Assembly: GCA_020630115.1 (NCBI GenBank)
Contig: JAHDCA010000013.1
Span: 7,989-16,974 of the forward strand
Length of the DNA stretch: 8,986 nucleotides
Direction of reading: 5' to 3'
Origin: Candidatus Dojkabacteria bacterium
GTDB lineage: Bacteria; Patescibacteriota; Dojkabacteria; SC72; JAHDCA01
This document shows, piece by piece, positions 1 to 6,095 of the stretch (its first letter is position 1; every line of letters starts with the position of its first letter). The position numbers were made by a program, and so were the translations under genes. Under the pieces are notes generated by a model. That model saw only the letters and a program-made list of their open reading frames with translations, made no database searches and was not told the origin of the DNA.

Positions 1-301
1 CTTCAACTTGCTCATTCAATGCTGTTTGATAATCTCTATCTCCGAACTCATAGCCCCTAAATTTTGCTAGTAATTGTATTGGTAAGCCACTAGACTCTTC
101 TTCAACCTTAGCGATCCCTGTAGTTGGGAACCGCGTCGTCCAAGTAATACTAACTGAGCGATCTGTAACATTAGTTACGTATATATCTTGGGGACGGTTA
201 ATATATGAAAATACAACCAGAAATAGAAAAAACAAAAACGTAAAACTTAAAGTTGAAAACATTAATATCCTTCTATACTTTTCTTTCAATCTTAACGCCA
301 T
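1..301 (-). CDS. Membrane-anchored fibronectin-III-like surface protein, partial (5' end only)
   Basis: An open frame of 100 codons starts at an ATG at 301-299 and runs off the left edge, so the C-terminal part is missing. The first 12 residues are basic (MALRLKEKYRRI). They are followed by one strong hydrophobic segment at about 13-33, read as an uncleaved signal anchor. Residues 37-68, beginning PQDIYVTNVTDRSVSITWTT, match the first strands of a fibronectin type III or purple-acid-phosphatase N-terminal-like fold: the V-T-x-V-T-x-x-S-V-S-I-T-W pattern with its core Trp. Such Fn3 domains are usually exported and mediate adhesion or act as spacers next to another domain, which here lies outside the window. 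No Shine-Dalgarno precedes the ATG; the upstream sequence AAAAATTTT also precedes the gene at 8928. The gene lies 131 bases past the stop of the 780-residue protein and may have its own promoter. Function beyond surface display is unknown. Confidence 0.75.
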   Translation of the reverse strand, partial: MALRLKEKYRRILMFSTLSFTFLFFLFLVVFSYINRPQDIYVTNVTDRSVSITWTTRFPTTGIAKVEEESSGLPIQLLAKFRGYEFGDRDYQTALNEQVE

Positions 302-326
302 AAAATTTTTAAGATTTAATTTACCT

Positions 327-332
327 ATTATA
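327..332 (-). promoter_or_regulatory. Candidate -10 box for the Fn3-like gene
   Basis: The minus strand reads TATAAT here, 25 bases before the ATG at 301. A convincing -35 at normal spacing is not visible. A second TATAAT lies at 393-398, with TTGCTG at 415-420 and a 16-base spacer, so either could serve. The gap 302-432 holds no gene. I saw no hairpin with a T-run there, so the upstream operon may read through. Confidence 0.4.
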
Positions 333-432
333 AGATAAGCTTTAAGAAAAATAATTCAAGGGAAAACTATAGTATCTCAGTTAGAGGACAAAATTATAAG
401 TGCATCAAATCACTCAGCAAGATTGTAAAAAC

Positions 433-2775
433 CTAAAGATCCAGAACCCAAACTCTACCTTCACTCAAGACATACGCCTTACTCTCAATATCATTTACTA
501 CAATATCTTGAGCTACACCGAAGATATCTCCCATCTGACCTGCATAAATATATTGGTGTTTGAATTGTAATTCACCTGGGTGTTTCAAAGAAGTGCCTGA
601 CTCGATTGGTTTTTCAAATTTAACAATTGAGTTAACCGAAGCCCCAAGCTCATCTGTAACATTACCCAATACATAGAAGCCTTTGTTCAGGTCCTCACCG
701 GTATAACCTGCAATAATAGTATCTAGTGAACCTGAGATTCCACCAATGTCTAGTACATCCTCACCTAAGGTTTGACCACCATCACTTGAGATATAACGAC
801 CAACATTTTGGTTCGCACCTACTGTATATATGTATAACTCTCCAAATAGATCCGTTGAGCCAACCACATCGTCTGATTCGTAATATATGTATGGATCGAA
901 GTAATTTGCACCAGCATTAGTACTCTTATAGATACGCCCTTCTGCCGATGAAAGAGTATAGATAAAGTCATTTGCTGTTAGTACTGTAAATTCATCAACA
1001 CCTGCACCAAACTCTTTAGGTAACAAACCCTCAAGTACCTCAGGTGACTTATACCAAGACCCATCATCAGCGTATCTAACCATACCTACTTCCTCATCAT
1101 AAACATAAACTCCCTTCACACCCACACTAACTTTAGTAGGTGACTTTAAGACATCACCTGGAAGAGAGCGTAATTTCTTGTCAAAGAAGCTTAACCTGTA
1201 AACCTTAGCCAGTGCCTGATCTACGAACAACAAATGCTGAGCACCATCCTCATCAGTATATATCTCGATATCTGTCAGTACAGAGTCCTCACCAAGCTCG
1301 ACAACAAAGTCATAAAACAAGTCGATATTAGTAGCTTCAGGACTCAGGCGTGTTCTCTTATAAGCAATATCTTCAGCGTCACTAATCTTACTAGTAGCTG
1401 CTCCAAGCACTGTAGCATTTTCATCAGTAAAGTATTTGGAATCTTCATCAATCCCTTCCACCAAGCCATCAACTTCAGCGAGTATGGCGAGAGATTCACC
1501 ACCTGGCACTTCAACCTCAGAAATCTTATCTTCAATAACTTGAACCTGAGTTTGGAAGTTATCTTGGAAGTCGTTTCGAAGTTTTACATTGTTGGCTGCT
1601 CTATACCCCATAAAAAGGACAAAACCAACTGCCATTGCACTTATAGCTAACGCAAGTCGCCTTGTTCTTTGTTGCTTAAGTTTATAATCCCCTAACTTGA
1701 GTTTACTTACCTTGCGGGAAGCTCTATCCATATTAACAAGTGAAATCTTAGAATTAAGCCTCTTATACCATTTCTTATGATAGTAACGCTTACTAAATAG
1801 ACCAAGAATCTTCGTTATCGTTGATCCGACAATAGTAATCAAACCGTTCCAGATCGGTACAAAGATCTTTAGAACAAAATCTCCCAAGCCCTCAAAGAAT
1901 CCTTTTACCAGAGTGAGACTTCTAAAGAAGGTGTTCTCATTTTTTGAATCCCCATGAGATGGTGACACATTTTCCCTACTATCTCGATTTACAACCTTTT
2001 CGTTCAATGAACCACTAGCGATTTGAGCCTTTACTGCAAAATTTTCATCATCATAATCTCCTGATGTTACATCAGCAGCGTACTCTTTAAACTCACTGAA
2101 TTCTTCGGAGACTAGCTGACCTTCATTCACTGGACTATCACTATCAACTTCTTCAATATCCTCACCGAAAGTTATAGATATAACTTGACCATGTAGACCA
2201 ATCTCTTCTACAAAGCTCTTTGTCATCTGGAAGATACTATCTTCAACCAACTCGTCTGCAAGACGTGACCATGTTTGATCTATACCTAACAGTATCACAT
2301 CATCAACCTTCCCCTTAAAACTTCCGACCTCAACATCACCGTCATTTAGGACTTTGCTTAAGTTTGAAAACTCATCATCTCTATAAACGAAGAAATCCAT
2401 ATCACCAAGCTGTGCAAAATAAGTCGTATGTGAAAGATCAACCACAACTCCGATATTCAATGAAAGATCATTAGAATAATTCCCTGAGATTTTACGTATC
2501 TGCATTGATGCAGAAGTTAAAGCGCTCTCAACACATTCAATTACACTTCCACTTGCTTCTCTATAACTATCTAAAAATGCCTGCCATACAAACTTTGACA
2601 TATTGCTCTGCTCGTCACTATCAAGCCCATCAATGAGTACATACGCAACAACCTCACCTTTATATTTTAAGCTTGCAATATCTTGAGGTGAAAAACGATA
2701 AAGACTTGGTTGAGAGTCTACATTAGTATCTTCGAAAGATTCTTTATCTAAATATTGTTTTACTGACAGTGCCAT
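433..2775 (-). CDS. Transmembrane PP2C-like (degenerate) protein with outer beta-propeller-like region
   Basis: A 780-residue protein, unnamed. Residues about 40-205 follow the PP2C (PPM phosphatase) pattern: a hydrophobic strand ending in IDG (49-50) where active enzymes have DGxGG, then an amphipathic helix, then AQLGDMDFFVYR (121-132) like the GDSR-x-Y strand, then DDVILLGID (158-166) like the D-x-LLL-x-TDG strand. The first-strand R-x-x-x-E-D motif, the second Gly pair and the final D-N-x-T motif (here GQVISIT) are not recognisable, so metal binding and catalysis are doubtful. An acidic linker follows (about 205-280), then a hydrophobic or amphipathic stretch (299-326), a strongly basic patch (329-373) and one clear membrane helix (374-392). 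The rest should lie outside the cell: a helical region (about 397-475), then repeated short beta-rich units (485-780) with Asp-box-like motifs STNAGANY (618-625) and SSDGGQTL (663-670), 45 residues apart, as in beta-propellers. It starts 9 bases after the 70-residue gene, with no Shine-Dalgarno. It may be a signal-transducing scaffold; the ligand is unknown. Confidence 0.8.
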   Translation of the reverse strand: MALSVKQYLDKESFEDTNVDSQPSLYRFSPQDIASLKYKGEVVAYVLIDGLDSDEQSNMSKFVWQAFLDSYREASGSVIECVESALTSASMQIRKISGNYSNDLSLNIGVVVDLSHTTYFAQLGDMDFFVYRDDEFSNLSKVLNDGDVEVGSFKGKVDDVILLGIDQTWSRLADELVEDSIFQMTKSFVEEIGLHGQVISITFGEDIEEVDSDSPVNEGQLVSEEFSEFKEYAADVTSGDYDDENFAVKAQIASGSLNEKVVNRDSRENVSPSHGDSKNENTFFRSLTLVKGFFEGLGDFVLKIFVPIWNGLITIVGSTITKILGLFSKRYYHKKWYKRLNSKISLVNMDRASRKVSKLKLGDYKLKQQRTRRLALAISAMAVGFVLFMGYRAANNVKLRNDFQDNFQTQVQVIEDKISEVEVPGGESLAILAEVDGLVEGIDEDSKYFTDENATVLGAATSKISDAEDIAYKRTRLSPEATNIDLFYDFVVELGEDSVLTDIEIYTDEDGAQHLLFVDQALAKVYRLSFFDKKLRSLPGDVLKSPTKVSVGVKGVYVYDEEVGMVRYADDGSWYKSPEVLEGLLPKEFGAGVDEFTVLTANDFIYTLSSAEGRIYKSTNAGANYFDPYIYYESDDVVGSTDLFGELYIYTVGANQNVGRYISSDGGQTLGEDVLDIGGISGSLDTIIAGYTGEDLNKGFYVLGNVTDELGASVNSIVKFEKPIESGTSLKHPGELQFKHQYIYAGQMGDIFGVAQDIVVNDIESKAYVLSEGRVWVLDL

Positions 2776-2783
2776 AACACTAT

Positions 2784-2813
2784 ATTATGCAAGAAGAACG
2801 ATGATTAAAGCAA
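2784..2813 (-). promoter_or_regulatory. Possible internal promoter before the PP2C-like gene
   Basis: On the minus strand TTGCTT (2813-2808) and CATAAT (2789-2784) are separated by 18 bases, and the ATG at 2775 lies 8 bases after the -10-like box. This would give a leaderless or nearly leaderless transcript. It overlaps the last codons of the preceding gene, and chance in AT-rich DNA is possible. Confidence 0.3.
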
Positions 2814-2997
2814 GTACTGATCCGATAACAGCGATAAATAGATTCAAAAGGACAAATGACTTTACTCTATTTGTATTATCAGTTTTAAATGTATCAGCTA
2901 GAATCCTCACTCTAACAACCATTAGAACACAATAAAGAACGTATAAAACCAATGCAAAAGTAAAAAGAATTTTGAATACCAAACTAAATATCTCCAT
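2785..2997 (-). CDS. Small two-helix membrane protein, unknown function
   Basis: 70 residues and almost entirely hydrophobic, with membrane segments at about 6-28 and 47-69. The loop between them is short and polar, with basic residues (RVRILADTFKTDNTNRVK). The positive loop suggests a hairpin with both ends outside and the loop in the cytoplasm. The start overlaps the last 14 bases of the PH-domain gene, and the stop is 9 bases before the PP2C-like gene. It is therefore very probably co-transcribed and translationally coupled to the PH-domain gene; no Shine-Dalgarno is visible. The two-helix layout with an R-x-R-hydrophobic loop resembles small uncharacterised CPR proteins I recall (possibly the DUF5657 type), but that match is from memory. 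Its position suggests it could be a partner of one of the flanking membrane proteins. Confidence 0.7.
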   Translation of the reverse strand: MEIFSLVFKILFTFALVLYVLYCVLMVVRVRILADTFKTDNTNRVKSFVLLNLFIAVIGSVLALIIVLLA

Positions 2998-3595
2998 TTT
3001 GTTTCAATTCTAACAAATCAAGTAAAACATCCTGTATATCTCTTGGCTTTGGAACGTGTAAGAACTCGAACTCACTCCTCTTTCCAGCCGTCTGTATAAA
3101 TACATTACCAAAATCAAGTACAGAACCTAACACTCCAGGAACAGAATGCGTAACGTCCTGAATTCTTTCAAGCTGAGTTTCAGATGAACGATGATTCATC
3201 ACACTTTTAAAGTCGATATCAACAACTTTCTGGGTTGTAATGATGTTAACTGAAAAATACCATTTCAATATTGAGTCCACCACTATAGTAAAAGCGAGAA
3301 GTATACATATTATGGAAACACCAGTAATTATCTGACCTGTTATAAAAGTTATAGATCTACCAAATACAACAAAAAGTATCGGTGAAAGAAGTAGCAATAA
3401 AACCATAAGAGCTTGAGATAAGTATGCTGCCCAATCTTGCCTGATCAGAAGTATGACTCTCTCCTCGGAATCTTGCCCATTAAACTGAACATCTTGAGGG
3501 AAAGGACAAAAGGTCGCACTATTCTCAGACTTTGCAGCCTTAAGCGTTTGTACAAAAGACATCTTTGCTTCTTCGGGTGTTTTTGTGCTCGACAT
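2984..3595 (-). CDS. Bacterial PH-domain (bPH2/DUF304, YdbS-like) membrane protein
   Basis: 203 residues. After a polar N-terminus (1-55) come two membrane helices (about 57-79 and 86-109). A C-terminal bacterial PH-like domain follows with the family's signature stretches: WYFSVNIITTQKVVDIDF (112-129, the 'Y-x-iT-x-x-rv' strand), LERIQDV (142-148), LDFGNVFIQTAG (160-171) and FLHVPKPRDIQDVL (178-191). This order and spacing fit the bPH2 family, whose members are membrane-associated and of mostly unknown role. The domain should face the cytoplasm next to the bilayer. The gene lies 49 bases downstream of the transferase gene and overlaps the 70-residue gene by 14 bases. A good promoter (3602-3630) sits directly in front, and there is no Shine-Dalgarno, which supports the ATG at 3595 over the internal Met12. 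Family call is firm; function is unknown. Confidence 0.88.
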   Translation of the reverse strand: MSSTKTPEEAKMSFVQTLKAAKSENSATFCPFPQDVQFNGQDSEERVILLIRQDWAAYLSQALMVLLLLLSPILFVVFGRSITFITGQIITGVSIICILLAFTIVVDSILKWYFSVNIITTQKVVDIDFKSVMNHRSSETQLERIQDVTHSVPGVLGSVLDFGNVFIQTAGKRSEFEFLHVPKPRDIQDVLLDLLELKQNGDI

Positions 3596-3601
3596 TGTCT
3601 A

Positions 3602-3630
3602 ATTATATGGTGAGGCAAGTCTTAAGTCTA
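3602..3630 (-). promoter_or_regulatory. Internal promoter for the PH-domain gene, probably leaderless
   Basis: The minus strand shows TAGACT (3630-3625, four of six matches to TTGACA), a 17-base spacer and a perfect TATAAT (3607-3602). Only 6 bases separate the TATAAT from the ATG at 3595, so the expected transcription start falls on or beside the A of the ATG. This is the best promoter match in the window and could uncouple the last three genes of the run from rsmA. Confidence 0.55.
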
Positions 3631-3644
3631 GTTTTAAAATCTTT

Positions 3645-4874
3645 CTAGTAACTGTATTTCTTCTCCGGAGACTCTTCTTCTATTCGTAATTTTTTACGTC
3701 CATTTCGAACACCCACTATTATATGTAGCCCAAGAATTAGAGTAAGGAACAATAAACCTCCAAGGATTATAAAGAAGAATTTAAAAGCCTCAGTTGTTAG
3801 TACAGCAACACAACTAACCAAAAGCATAATCGAAAACTCAATTAGAATTATCTGAGTAAAACTCAAGTTCAATTTGTAAAATTGATGATGAAGGTGATTA
3901 GTATCTGGCATCCTCATCACTTTTAAAGGAGCAGATATGATATCCCTAAGTGTCTTTGGCCTCAATATATAGATACGTTTTGCTATAACAAATATAAAAT
4001 CTAATAGAGGTAAGAACAAAATTATAATCCCTGTTGCAATCTTTGTTGAGACTATAGCTGAGATAACTGCAATTAAGAAACCATACATACTTTTACCTGT
4101 TGATGCAGAATAAATATATGCTGGAGGCACATGATATACAAATGCACCCGTAGCAGCACCAAAGGCCATAACACTAAATACTGCGGCAAAGTCGGAACCT
4201 TCGCGTACCGCAATTATAAAGAGGACTGCAAATGCCATCAAAACTGTCCCCTCAATCAAGCCATCAACACCACCAACAAATTTTACTGCAGAATTACAAA
4301 CTAATATCCAAAGTATAAAAACAATATCACCAGGCCAAACAATGCTATACGCTAAACCCATAAAGTCAAAACTAGTTGTGGCCCAAGCAAGATCCCAGTT
4401 GCCTATCGTAAAGTCAATTGGTGTTACGGCTATCAAAACAGCACAAACCAAATGTGTCGTAAACTGAGTTGTTGCAGGCATATTGTACTTATCATCAAGA
4501 AAGCCCAGCGTGCCTAAGATGAGCATAGAGAGAGCAATTGCGATAGTGATTGAATTAACTGAGAAGAACAACAAAACACCAGCAAGAGCTGGCAACATTA
4601 TTGGTATACCGCCTAACTTTGCCATTCGGTTAAGGTTTATCCTCCTTTTATTATTCTCGTATTTATTTGATTTGTTCGACTCTCCTCTAGATGTATCGTT
4701 AACGATGTCATATTTATGTGCCAAACTCCCAACAATTGGGACAAGTATAAAACTAACAATGCATGCAGTTATGAAGAACCACCAATAATCAAAATACTTC
4801 TGATAAGCATTATCAAATACTGAAATATCAGCGAAAAGATTATTAAATAATTGAGTTGTTTTGAAATCAAGCAT
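3645..4874 (-). CDS. Polyprenyl-phosphate sugar-1-phosphate transferase homologue (MraY/WecA superfamily), active-site variant
   Basis: A 409-residue polytopic membrane protein. Members of this superfamily transfer a sugar-1-phosphate from a UDP-sugar to undecaprenyl phosphate on the inner face of the membrane, the first lipid-linked step of peptidoglycan, O-antigen or teichoic acid synthesis. Family landmarks are present in order: LGGIPIML (87-94), LGFLDDKY (123-130, the metal/substrate DD at 127-128), CNSAVKFVGGVDGL (193-206, counterpart of N-A-x-N-x-x-DG-x-DGL), YIYSASTGKSMYGFL (253-267, counterpart of IFxGD(T/S)GSxxLGF), a cytoplasmic loop at 300-320, and DTNHLHHQF (324-332, the WecA-type H-x-HH motif). 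Two key acidic residues are replaced: Gly201 for the first Asp of DGxDG, and Ser258 for the Asp of GDTGS. The HLHH motif favours the WecA/TagO/WbpL side over MraY. The start overlaps the upstream gene by 8 bases and is preceded by a good Shine-Dalgarno. Catalytic activity is uncertain. Confidence 0.85.
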   Translation of the reverse strand: MLDFKTTQLFNNLFADISVFDNAYQKYFDYWWFFITACIVSFILVPIVGSLAHKYDIVNDTSRGESNKSNKYENNKRRINLNRMAKLGGIPIMLPALAGVLLFFSVNSITIAIALSMLILGTLGFLDDKYNMPATTQFTTHLVCAVLIAVTPIDFTIGNWDLAWATTSFDFMGLAYSIVWPGDIVFILWILVCNSAVKFVGGVDGLIEGTVLMAFAVLFIIAVREGSDFAAVFSVMAFGAATGAFVYHVPPAYIYSASTGKSMYGFLIAVISAIVSTKIATGIIILFLPLLDFIFVIAKRIYILRPKTLRDIISAPLKVMRMPDTNHLHHQFYKLNLSFTQIILIEFSIMLLVSCVAVLTTEAFKFFFIILGGLLFLTLILGLHIIVGVRNGRKKLRIEEESPEKKYSY

Positions 4875-5307
4875 ATATAAACACCTCTTTTAAAATTGCG
4901 TAAGTAATGAAAAGATTAGACATTAGCATTCCAAACATCAAAATCACTGCAACTCCTTTTTCATTGTTAAATATCTTATTCAAACCCCAAACATTAAATA
5001 CTACCAATGCTAGTGAAAAAATTGGTGCATATCTAAGCTCTCTTGGAGATATAAACCTGCTTGATTGAAGTTGCTTGAATTTGAGTACTGGGATCTGATC
5101 TGGCATAAGCCAAAAGTTATCTGATGTAACTCTATACTGAACATATATTAAGGCTACAGATATTATTAAACAGAACCAGAATGTACCACTTGAGAAAAGT
5201 CCTAATCTCATCCACCAAAACCGCTTAGCTAGCTTTTGCTTAGTGTTAGTAAAATTGTTCGAGAATGGCTCTTTAAGACCCATTGCGATTTGCTCTTGTT
5301 CAGACAT
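4867..5307 (-). CDS. Three-helix membrane protein of a conserved CPR-like type, unknown function
   Basis: 146 residues. A polar N-terminus rich in Lys/Arg just before the membrane (KQKLAKRFWWMR, 23-34) is followed by helices at about 36-57, 93-112 and 118-139. The loop between helices 1 and 2 carries MPDQIPVLKFKQLQSSRFISPREL (68-91; key residues P69, D70, P73, S87, P88). By the positive-inside rule this loop lies outside. The pattern 'LPxxIPL...(20)...ASPxxL.x.P..SL' followed by two helices is one I recall from uncharacterised integral membrane proteins of CPR bacteria; this is memory, not a search. It sits 20 bases after rsmA and overlaps the transferase start by 8 bases (stop TGA at 4869-4867), so it is translationally linked to the transferase and could be an accessory subunit. 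That is inference from position only. No Shine-Dalgarno; a TATAAT lies 5 bases before the ATG. Confidence 0.78.
   Translation of the reverse strand: MSEQEQIAMGLKEPFSNNFTNTKQKLAKRFWWMRLGLFSSGTFWFCLIISVALIYVQYRVTSDNFWLMPDQIPVLKFKQLQSSRFISPRELRYAPIFSLALVVFNVWGLNKIFNNEKGVAVILMFGMLMSNLFITYAILKEVFIYA
4882..4887 (-). promoter_or_regulatory. Shine-Dalgarno GAGGTG for the transferase gene
   Basis: The minus strand reads GAGGTG 7 bases before the ATG at 4874, inside the end of the upstream frame. It is the only strong Shine-Dalgarno I see before any start in the window. It fixes this start and supports translation of the gene from a polycistronic message. Confidence 0.7.
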
Positions 5308-5312
5308 AGGTG

Positions 5313-5318
5313 ATTATA
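5313..5318 (-). promoter_or_regulatory. Candidate -10 box 5 bases before the three-helix protein
   Basis: TATAAT on the minus strand lies directly before the ATG at 5307 in the short gap after rsmA. The -35 region (TGTACT at 5341-5336, 17-base spacer) is weak. It fits the recurrent TATAAT-then-ATG arrangement seen in this window but could be chance. Confidence 0.3.
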
Positions 5319-5327
5319 CAAGCAGAT

Positions 5328-6050
5328 TTACTTTAAGTACATTTCGCTATAGATTTCTAAGATATCTTCAAAACACAATTCCCTCGCTCTTTTGTCATTA
5401 AAACTCGTATCAAAGCCAATGTTATTCTTAATCTTTTTGTTTGATTTCTTAAAGACCTCAAAGACAAGCTTTTTATATTTATCAAAACTAACCTTATCTT
5501 GATAGTCTTGCTTATCTTTAATTGTAAATTCAATCAAAGCTGAATTAACTTTTGGAATAGGGCGGAAATTCCCTGGGGCAATCTTGAAGTGCAATTTAGC
5601 ATCAGCATAGAATTGGGATAATGCAGCTAGTCTTGTAAATCTCCCTCCATGCTCAACATAGTCTTGAGCAACCTCGAGTTGAATTATAAACACAGCTCTC
5701 TTGAACTTTCCTGACTTTAAGATTTTTTCAATAATCGGTTTGGAGACATTGTAAGGAAGCGAACTATAAACAGTATCTGCTTCAATTTGATCAAGGTCGA
5801 TATCTAGAAAATCACCATTGATAATATTTGCACTCTGGAATTCATTTGATAAAAAACCCATTAATTCAAAATCTTTCTCTACAAGTTCTAACTCAACACC
5901 AGACTTCTCAAAAAGAGATGTAAAAGCTCCTCTACCTGGGCCAATCTCTAAAATCTTTTTAGAATCTTCTTTAAGTACAATATCTACAATCTTCTGTGCA
6001 AGACCTTGATTATTAAAAAAATTTTGCCCAAGTGATTTTTTCGCATTCAT
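5328..6050 (-). CDS. rsmA: 16S rRNA (adenine1518/1519-N6)-dimethyltransferase RsmA (KsgA)
   Basis: 240 residues, shorter than the roughly 270 typical of bacterial RsmA. It dimethylates two adjacent adenines in the 3'-terminal helix 45 of 16S rRNA using S-adenosylmethionine, late in small-subunit assembly. Motifs in order: KKSLGQNF (4-11), SAM-binding EIGPGRGAFT (35-44), acidic E58 and D60 after the second strand (ELVEKD), NGDFLDID (78-85), motif IV SLPYNVSKPI (97-106), QLEVAQDY (124-131) and FRPIPKVNSALI (162-173). The C-terminal helical part (from about 183) is short and Lys-rich. The oddity is SLPY at 97-100 in place of NLPY; the Asn of that motif is close to invariant in RsmA, Dim1 and Erm enzymes and helps position the target adenine. 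The other motifs are intact, so the family call stays firm. The gene is the first of the minus-strand run and starts beside a divergent control region. Confidence 0.95.
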   Translation of the reverse strand: MNAKKSLGQNFFNNQGLAQKIVDIVLKEDSKKILEIGPGRGAFTSLFEKSGVELELVEKDFELMGFLSNEFQSANIINGDFLDIDLDQIEADTVYSSLPYNVSKPIIEKILKSGKFKRAVFIIQLEVAQDYVEHGGRFTRLAALSQFYADAKLHFKIAPGNFRPIPKVNSALIEFTIKDKQDYQDKVSFDKYKKLVFEVFKKSNKKIKNNIGFDTSFNDKRARELCFEDILEIYSEMYLK

Positions 6051-6058
6051 AACATCTA

Positions 6059-6064
6059 ATTATA
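6059..6064 (-). promoter_or_regulatory. Candidate -10 box for rsmA and the downstream run
   Basis: TATAAT on the minus strand, 8 bases before the rsmA ATG at 6050. No good -35 is seen at 16-18 bases. If used, the message would have a leader of about two bases or none; no Shine-Dalgarno is present. Confidence 0.45.
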
Positions 6065-6089
6065 ACTCAAAAAGCAAATAATTATGCTG

Positions 6090-6095
6090 TATAAT
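6090..6095 (+). promoter_or_regulatory. Candidate -10 box for metG or its leader ORF
   Basis: TATAAT on the plus strand in the divergent region. The expected start of transcription is near 6102, giving metG a 5' leader of about 108 bases, unusually long compared with the other genes here. The -35 is poor (TCAAAA at 6067-6072 with a 17-base spacer). Confidence 0.45.

Noticed and set aside
302..432. Terminator at the end of the PP2C-like gene
   Set aside because: I found no stem followed by a T-run; the short palindrome ACTATAGT at 366-373 is too weak.
726..920. Plus-strand open frame of 64 codons
   Set aside because: Lies wholly inside the 780-residue gene on the other strand, with low-complexity His/Leu composition and no start signals; a shadow frame.
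1234..1650. Plus-strand open frame of 138 codons
   Set aside because: Antisense to the PP2C-like gene, with no recognisable domain; the opposite frame shows clear protein architecture. The smaller minus-strand frame at 1344-1535 is likewise a shadow.
4483..4788. Plus-strand open frame of 101 codons
   Set aside because: Antisense to the transferase gene, whose family motifs establish the real frame.
4867..4869. Recoded UGA (genetic code 25, as in Gracilibacteria/Absconditabacteria)
   Set aside because: TGA here ends a protein at a sensible length, overlapping the next start, and no large gene in the window needs TGA read as an amino acid.
5818..6009. Plus-strand frame antisense to rsmA, and minus-strand frame at 6512-6697 antisense to metG
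   Set aside because: Both lie opposite genes with unmistakable motifs and lack support of their own.
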